From assembly GCA_022360275.1 (NCBI GenBank), contig JAKSDC010000144.1, forward strand, positions 1-11,170: a stretch of 11,170 bases of DNA, read 5' to 3'. A model generated the notes under the pieces. That model was not told the DNA's origin, did not search any database, and worked only from the letters and a program-made list of their open reading frames with translations. Position 1 is the first letter of the stretch. The number at the start of each line of letters is the position of its first letter. This stretch comes from Chlorobiales bacterium. GTDB lineage: Bacteria > Bacteroidota > Chlorobiia > Chlorobiales > Chlorobiaceae. The translations under genes were made by a program, and so were the position numbers. Below are positions 7,296 to 11,170 of the stretch, piece after piece.

Positions 7296-8345
7296 ATGGT
7301 TGAGACGTTGTGGAATACAGAAGCCCTCCGTATTTTTCTGCCGTTGCTGATTCTTCTGTCGGGATTGCTGCTCTACCTGATTTCCAGCAGCGTTATCAAA
7401 AGAACTGCCGGGAGAATTCGCCGTTCGCTCAAGGATATTCTTGTTCCGGTTGAGCTCATCCAGGCTCCGTTCCGGGTTCTGTTTTCCGTTGTTGTGCTGT
7501 TATTTTTGCTTCCCCATTTTCCTTTGCCTGAAACACCTGCCGCGTTTCTTTTCCATGCTTTGAAAATCCTTGTTGTCTTTGCTTTTACATGGTTTCTCAT
7601 TCGTCTGCTGAAAGTCGGAGAAAGAGTAATTATGGCCAGGTTTGCCCTTGATCATGCAGATAACCTTGAGGCTCGCCGGGTTGCGACACACGTCGAGCTT
7701 GTTCGCAAGATACTCAATGTGATTATTGTCGTACTTGCCGTTTCCATTGCCCTGATGACTTTTGACGCTGTCAGGCAGGTTGGGATCAGCCTTCTGGCAT
7801 CAGCAGGTGTAGCCGGCATTATTCTCGGTTTTGCTGCCCAGAAAAGTATCGCGACACTCATTGCGGGTATTCAAATTGCTGTGACGCAGCCGATTCGTAT
7901 CGATGATGTCGTTATCGTCGAAAATGAATGGGGGAGGATTGAAGAGATAACCCTCACCTATGTTGTCGTAAGAATATGGGACCAGCGGCGGTTGATTGTT
8001 CCTGTGAGCCGTTTTCTCGAACAGCCTTTTGAAAATTGGACAAGGACTTCTGCTGACCTGATAGGGACGGTGTATATTTACGCTGATTACAATGTGCCGA
8101 CTGAAGATGTTCGAAACGAGTTGGAAAAGATTGTAAAAGAGACGCCGCTCTGGGATAAGCGGCTTGTGTCGTTGCAGGTAACCAATGCTACCGAAAAAAC
8201 CATTGAGCTTCGTGCACTGGTCAGTGCTGCCAACTCTTCAGACGTCTGGGATCTGCGCTGCTTTGTGCGTGAAAAACTGCTTGACTTTCTGCAAAGGAAC
8301 TATCCGGATTCTCTGCCGAAAATCAGGGTAGAGGGGAAAGCGTAA
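7296..8345 (+). CDS. MscS-family mechanosensitive ion channel
   Basis: A 349-residue inner-membrane protein with about five hydrophobic segments (roughly residues 11-31, 57-73, 83-105, 139-156 and 163-196). The last is the Gly/Ala-rich pore helix followed by the family hallmark: GILG-like packing (AGIILGFAAQ, 173-182), then the QPIRIDD turn into the beta domain and the ENEWGRIEEI strand. A soluble alpha/beta C-terminal domain follows, as in MscS. It is longer than E. coli MscS (286 residues) because of extra N-terminal helices, like YnaI/YbdG-type members. Known family role: release of solutes on hypo-osmotic shock. The ATG at 7296 lies 18 bases after the FAD gene stop; GAAGG lies about 13 bases upstream, a loose RBS. 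A strong terminator follows 32 bases after the stop, so this is the last gene of the unit. Confidence 0.93.
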   Translation: MVETLWNTEALRIFLPLLILLSGLLLYLISSSVIKRTAGRIRRSLKDILVPVELIQAPFRVLFSVVVLLFLLPHFPLPETPAAFLFHALKILVVFAFTWFLIRLLKVGERVIMARFALDHADNLEARRVATHVELVRKILNVIIVVLAVSIALMTFDAVRQVGISLLASAGVAGIILGFAAQKSIATLIAGIQIAVTQPIRIDDVVIVENEWGRIEEITLTYVVVRIWDQRRLIVPVSRFLEQPFENWTRTSADLIGTVYIYADYNVPTEDVRNELEKIVKETPLWDKRLVSLQVTNATEKTIELRALVSAANSSDVWDLRCFVREKLLDFLQRNYPDSLPKIRVEGKA

Positions 8346-8377
8346 AAAGCAGATAGGCAAAGGACGATTTTTTAAAT

Positions 8378-8411
8378 AAAAAAGGAGGCCTTTTTACAGG
8401 CCTCCTTTTTT
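8378..8411. terminator. Bidirectional intrinsic terminator between MscS and barrel genes
   Basis: A perfect inverted repeat: A6-GGAGGCC (8378-8390), loop TTTTTACA (8391-8398), then GGCCTCC-T6 (8399-8411). A GC-rich seven-base-pair stem is followed by a T-run on either strand, so it can end the plus-strand channel unit and the minus-strand barrel unit, whose genes converge here. Confidence 0.93.
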
Positions 8412-8434
8412 TGCGTGCCGTAGTAAAAGACGGC

Positions 8435-9154
8435 TTAGAAGTTGTAACGCAGGCCGACAAGTGCGGAATGGCTGTCGATAGAGATGTTCATGGGATCTTC
8501 CAAAGTTAATTCATCGTCATCCCTCGATGTGATGTCGGCAGCGTTGAAGTAGCGGTAGCGGGCATCTACCATGATACCGCTACCGACCGGAATAGCGACA
8601 CCTGCTCCGAGCTGATACGCCCAGGTGGTTTCGCTGAAGGTCGAGGTGTAGTCAGGATCGGAATATTCATCATGATGATAAGGTTCATAACCGGGGCCAA
8701 CCTCGTCAAAATGCACGAACACAGCGCCGATACCTGCCGTCAGGAAGATTTCAACGTCGGAATCATCCATTGGTTTGATGTCATAGTAACCGTTGAACAT
8801 GAAGGTGGTCAGTGAAACATCACCGGTAGCATCATCTGTAATAGTAAAATCTTCCCAGTAATGGTCGTCATAAAAATCAAAGGTTAACGAGGACACATCA
8901 TTTTTCTGGTAGCCCAACTCAGCTTCAAGCCTCGTTGTTCCGAAGTCGTAGCCCAAGGCGGCGGTGAGTGCAATACCTGAATCAAATGAAAACTCAACCG
9001 TGTCATCTTCATCCCCTTCGACCTGTGTTGCGGTTGCATCTTCGAACCAGGCGATACCTATGTTTGCCGATGCATAAGGGTTACCAGCAAATGAAGGTGC
9101 CGACCAGCCCATAACGAGAATGGCTGCAACCAATAATGAAAGTGCTTTTTTCAT
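8435..9154 (-). CDS. Outer-membrane beta-barrel protein, paralogue 1
   Basis: A 239-residue protein. Residues 1-23 form a signal peptide (basic start, hydrophobic core, cleavage after SFA). The mature part has alternating amphipathic strands separated by long acidic loops, and the C-terminus is VGLRYNF. A terminal Phe after alternating hydrophobics is the usual BAM-recognition signal. The size suggests an eight-stranded barrel of the OmpA/OmpW/OMP_b-brl type. Four loops are rich in Asp/Glu; the third includes PYHHDEY, which might bind cations. It is very similar along its length to the neighbouring gene (9273-9974), differing mainly in the loops. The ATG at 9152-9154 has no Shine-Dalgarno; the leader is A-rich (AAAAAACACA). 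It shares the terminator at 8378-8411. Specific function unknown. Confidence 0.88.
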   Translation of the reverse strand: MKKALSLLVAAILVMGWSAPSFAGNPYASANIGIAWFEDATATQVEGDEDDTVEFSFDSGIALTAALGYDFGTTRLEAELGYQKNDVSSLTFDFYDDHYWEDFTITDDATGDVSLTTFMFNGYYDIKPMDDSDVEIFLTAGIGAVFVHFDEVGPGYEPYHHDEYSDPDYTSTFSETTWAYQLGAGVAIPVGSGIMVDARYRYFNAADITSRDDDELTLEDPMNISIDSHSALVGLRYNF

Positions 9155-9272
9155 GGTAATTGTGTTTTTTATATGAATACCTTTTATTTTCCCCTAATAA
9201 CTTGTATTGCTTTGCTGTTTTGTCCTCGGCCCGGTGAGATGGAAAAAAGCAGCAGTAAACGTGCTAACCGGC

Positions 9273-9974
9273 TTAGAAGTTGTAACGCAAGCCGACAAGT
9301 GCGGAATGGCTGTCGAAAGAGATGTTCATAGGATCATTGTCAAATACGTCGTCATCATCTCTTGTTGTCACGTCAGCAGTGTTGAAGTACCGGTAACGGG
9401 CATCTACCATAATGCCGTTGCCAACCGGAATGCTCACACCCGCGCCAACCTGATAAGCCCAGGTTGTTTCGCTGAATGTTGAGCTGTCGTCGTCATCGAA
9501 GCCGCCCCAAGGGTAAACTTCAGGGCCGACTTCATTAACGTTTACAAATGCGGCGCCAATACCTGCGGTCAGGAAGATTTCAACATCAGAATCATCCATT
9601 GGTTTGATGTCATAGTAACCGTTGAACATGAAGGTCGTCAGTGACACATCGCCGTAACCGTCTTCCGTGTTTGTATCTTTACTATTTGATTCGGTTACCG
9701 TGGAAACATCGTTTGTCTGGTAACCTAATTCAGCCTCGAGCCTGGTGCAACCGAAGTCATAGCCCAAGGCGCCGGTGAGTGCAATACCTGAATCGAATTC
9801 CAGCCCCACAGTGTCATCTTTGTCTTCTTCATCCCCTTCAACTGCTGTCGCGGTTGCATCTTCGAACCAAGCGATACCTATGTTTGCAGACGCGTAAGGA
9901 TTACCGGCGAACGAAGGCGCAGACCAGCCCATAACGAGGACAGCTGCGACCAGGAGCGATAGCATTTTTTTCAT
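9273..9974 (-). CDS. Outer-membrane beta-barrel protein, paralogue 2
   Basis: A 233-residue protein with the same build as its neighbour: signal peptide (MKKMLSLLVAAVLVMGWSAP, cleavage after SFAG or SFA), strands separated by acidic loops, and a VGLRYNF C-terminus. The frame extends upstream to an ATG at 10091, but those 39 residues would bury the signal peptide, so the start at 9974 is chosen. The leader repeats that of the neighbour (GGTA, then TGTGTTTTTT on the plus strand, at the same distance from the start). Loop 2 and loop 3 differ from paralogue 1 in length and sequence; loop 3 here has a DDDD run. A lone Cys in GCTRL replaces Thr of the other copy. A sigma-70-like promoter is predicted at 10035-10063. 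No clear terminator separates it from paralogue 1, so a two-gene transcript is possible. Confidence 0.88.
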   Translation of the reverse strand: MKKMLSLLVAAVLVMGWSAPSFAGNPYASANIGIAWFEDATATAVEGDEEDKDDTVGLEFDSGIALTGALGYDFGCTRLEAELGYQTNDVSTVTESNSKDTNTEDGYGDVSLTTFMFNGYYDIKPMDDSDVEIFLTAGIGAAFVNVNEVGPEVYPWGGFDDDDSSTFSETTWAYQVGAGVSIPVGNGIMVDARYRYFNTADVTTRDDDDVFDNDPMNISFDSHSALVGLRYNF

Positions 9975-10034
9975 GGTATATGTGTTTTTTGTTGTTAGGG
10001 TTGTACGGTGTTGCTGAAAAATAACTGTGCGGTC

Positions 10035-10063
10035 ATGATACATTTTATGCTTTAAAAAAACAA
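10035..10063 (-). promoter_or_regulatory. Predicted sigma-70-type promoter for the barrel genes
   Basis: Read on the minus strand: TTGTTT (10063-10058) as -35, a 17-base spacer, and TATCAT (10040-10035) as -10. Spacing is ideal and each hexamer matches the consensus at four or five positions. The expected transcript start is about 50-55 bases upstream of the ATG at 9974. This also supports 9974 over 10091 as the start, because 10091 lies upstream of the promoter. Confidence 0.5.
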
Positions 10064-10232
10064 CTACTTCTGCAATTTTCCAGATTTCCAAGACTCTGGT
10101 GCGATATTACGATATTTTTGTATAGCTTGACTGGGAAGGGTCGATTGTTTTCCAGGGCTCTGGTTATGTAGGCAGATATTCTGGCGATGGTTGATTCATG
10201 GAAGATCAGGATTTTGAAATGATAAAAAGAAA

Positions 10233-10240
10233 AAGGAGGA
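10233..10240 (+). promoter_or_regulatory. Strong ribosome binding site of the FKBP gene
   Basis: AAGGAGGA with five bases between GGAGG and the ATG at 10245 is a near-perfect anti-16S match. It fixes the start and is the only strong Shine-Dalgarno in the window. Confidence 0.85.
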
Positions 10241-10244
10241 ATTC

Positions 10245-10673
10245 ATGCCGGAGGCTAAACAGGGCGATACCGTAAAAGTGCATTACACGGGAAAACTTGA
10301 TGATGGAAGTATTTTCGATACGTCTGCAGAACGCGAGCCGCTGGAGTTTACTGTTGGTGCAGGTACGGTAATTCCCGGTTTCGAACAGGCCGTTATCGGT
10401 CTGCAGCCAGGAGAGTCTAGGGAGACAACCATTGACGCCACCAACGCATACGGTCAGCGAAGCAGTGATCTTGTGACCGAGGTAAAGCGCGAACAGCTTC
10501 CGCAGGATCTTGAGGTAAGTGTCGGTCAGCAGCTTCAGGTAAGCATGGCAAACGGTCAGACCGCGGTTGTCATGGTTACCGATATTACCGATACCTCGAT
10601 AATCATAGATGCCAACCACCCACTTGCCGGTCAGGATCTTACCTTTTCAATAGAACTGGTTGAGATCGTTTGA
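10245..10673 (+). CDS. FKBP-type peptidyl-prolyl isomerase, SlyD/FkpB-like, no His tail
   Basis: A 142-residue cytoplasmic protein (no signal peptide). The FKBP half shows VHYTGKLDDGSIFDTS (12-27) with Tyr14, Phe24 and Asp25 of the active site, then VIPGFEQAVIGL (42-53) and PGE. Residues from about 68 to 123 form the insert-in-flap chaperone domain, and the return strand carries NHPLAG (124-129), the hallmark of the SlyD/FkpB branch. It ends at VEIV with no metal-binding His/Cys tail, so it is closer to truncated SlyD or FkpB. Family role: catalysis of prolyl isomerisation and general chaperone activity on folding proteins. A strong RBS precedes it. I see no convincing promoter in the 270-base spacer shared with the divergent barrel genes. 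The DUF4349 gene follows 14 bases after the stop. Confidence 0.93.
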   Translation: MPEAKQGDTVKVHYTGKLDDGSIFDTSAEREPLEFTVGAGTVIPGFEQAVIGLQPGESRETTIDATNAYGQRSSDLVTEVKREQLPQDLEVSVGQQLQVSMANGQTAVVMVTDITDTSIIIDANHPLAGQDLTFSIELVEIV

Positions 10674-10687
10674 GTCTGTCGTTTGTT

Positions 10688-11170
10688 ATGAAACACAAAG
10701 TCAGGCTGTTGTTGCCGGTATTTTTCTTTTTTGCCGTTGTAGCTTGCACTGGCAGCGGGAACGACGCTCCGCAGATTGCGGAGCGCGGCGGTGCCTTGTC
10801 AGAGCATTTCGGGACCGCTGATGAGATGCCGTTGTCAAAAAGTGTAGCTCCGGCTCGTGCTATAGCCCCTAAACAAACTGGGGAATCGACCCTGGACCTC
10901 GATGTAACCGGTCCAAAAATTATCCGCGAGGGCGGAATGACTTTTGAAACTTCCGACCTGAAGCAAACAAGAGTGTTTCTGGACAGTCTCATTCAGCGGT
11001 ATGAGGCTTATCTGGCAAACGACGATCAGTACAAGTTCGAAGACCGGATTGAGCAGCGGCTTGTCATTCGTGTCCCGGCGGATAACTTTGATGATTTGGT
11101 TCATGAACTGGAAGGTTCTGTCGAGCGTTTTGACAGCAGGACGATCTCCGCGAGGGATGTGACGGAAGAA
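10688..11170 (+). CDS. DUF4349-family lipoprotein, 3' end cut by window
   Basis: The frame is open from the ATG at 10688 to the last base (161 codons). The N-terminus is MKHKVRLLL, a hydrophobic stretch, then VVAC with Cys20: a lipobox, so a membrane-anchored lipoprotein. A low-complexity linker (Ala/Pro/Ser) follows to about residue 75. From about 76 the DUF4349 pattern appears: KIIREGGMTFETSDL, then a helix (VFLDSLIQRYEAYL), RLVIRVPADNF, and DSRTISARDVTEE at the edge. Known members usually go on to a coiled coil and a C-terminal membrane helix, which would be outside the window. Function of the family is unknown. There is no clear RBS; an in-frame TTG at 10670 overlapping the FKBP stop would add six residues. 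The short spacing suggests co-transcription or translational coupling with the FKBP gene. Confidence 0.85.
   Translation, partial: MKHKVRLLLPVFFFFAVVACTGSGNDAPQIAERGGALSEHFGTADEMPLSKSVAPARAIAPKQTGESTLDLDVTGPKIIREGGMTFETSDLKQTRVFLDSLIQRYEAYLANDDQYKFEDRIEQRLVIRVPADNFDDLVHELEGSVERFDSRTISARDVTEE

Larger units (their letters stand above)
8435..9974 (-). repeat. Tandem gene duplication (two barrel paralogues)
   Basis: The two genes are direct repeats, offset by about 820 bases at the starts and 838 at the stops. Similarity includes the last bases before the starts and the CGGCTTAGAAGTTGTAACGC end region. The longest exact match I found by eye is 47 bases, at 8760-8806 and 9589-9635, coding for a periplasmic turn/strand segment (FNGYYDIKPMDDSD). 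Differences concentrate in the predicted surface loops. Confidence 0.9.

Noticed and set aside
9230..9272. Possible terminator between the barrel paralogues (AGCA...TGCT then T-run on the minus strand)
   Set aside because: The stem is only four base pairs with a mismatched extension, too weak to call.
9975..10091. N-terminal extension of barrel paralogue 2 to the upstream ATG
   Set aside because: It would put 39 residues ahead of an intact signal peptide, it starts upstream of the predicted promoter, and the paralogue starts at the equivalent of 9974.
10125..10165. TTGACT at about 10128 as a -35 for the FKBP gene
   Set aside because: No TATAAT-like hexamer is found 16-18 bases downstream.
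10206..10619. 137-residue minus-strand open frame
   Set aside because: It is antisense to the FKBP gene, which has full family motifs and a strong RBS.

Overview
The window looks like chromosomal DNA from a Gram-negative bacterium. The lipopolysaccharide-transport ATPase LptB, two signal-peptide beta-barrel proteins ending in Phe and a lipobox protein all imply an outer membrane. From overall protein character and moderate base composition I lean towards green sulfur bacteria (Chlorobiota/Chlorobiaceae). That is an impression from memory of family sequences, not a database result. I see no tRNA, rRNA, CRISPR array, transposase, integrase or phage gene.

Layout. Positions 1-2823 (minus strand) hold lptB followed 24 bases later by a long SbcC/Rad50-type ATPase with a zinc hook, whose C-terminal part lies beyond the left edge. 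A 307-base gap with several hairpins separates lptB from a minus-strand kelch-propeller gene (3131-4324). Across a 184-base divergent spacer, a plus-strand run follows: a short-chain dehydrogenase, a gamma-class carbonic anhydrase, a protoporphyrinogen-oxidase-like FAD enzyme and an MscS-family channel. The last three are tightly spaced and probably one operon. A strong bidirectional terminator (8378-8411) ends this run and also ends the opposing minus-strand unit, which consists of two tandem paralogous outer-membrane beta-barrel genes. A recognisable -35/-10 promoter lies upstream of the distal copy (10035-10063). The right end is plus-strand: a SlyD/FkpB-like FKBP prolyl isomerase with a near-perfect ribosome binding site, then a DUF4349 lipoprotein cut by the window edge.

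Functionally these are mostly housekeeping and envelope genes: LPS export, DNA end processing, CO2/bicarbonate chemistry, tetrapyrrole-type oxidation, osmotic protection, outer-membrane proteins and protein folding. I did not find a convincing new defence, mobile or biosynthetic system. The points most worth a second look are the recently duplicated barrel pair with divergent acidic loops, the carbonic anhydrase/FAD enzyme/MscS cluster, the leaderless kelch protein with an incomplete last blade, and the hairpin-rich spacer between the kelch gene and lptB.
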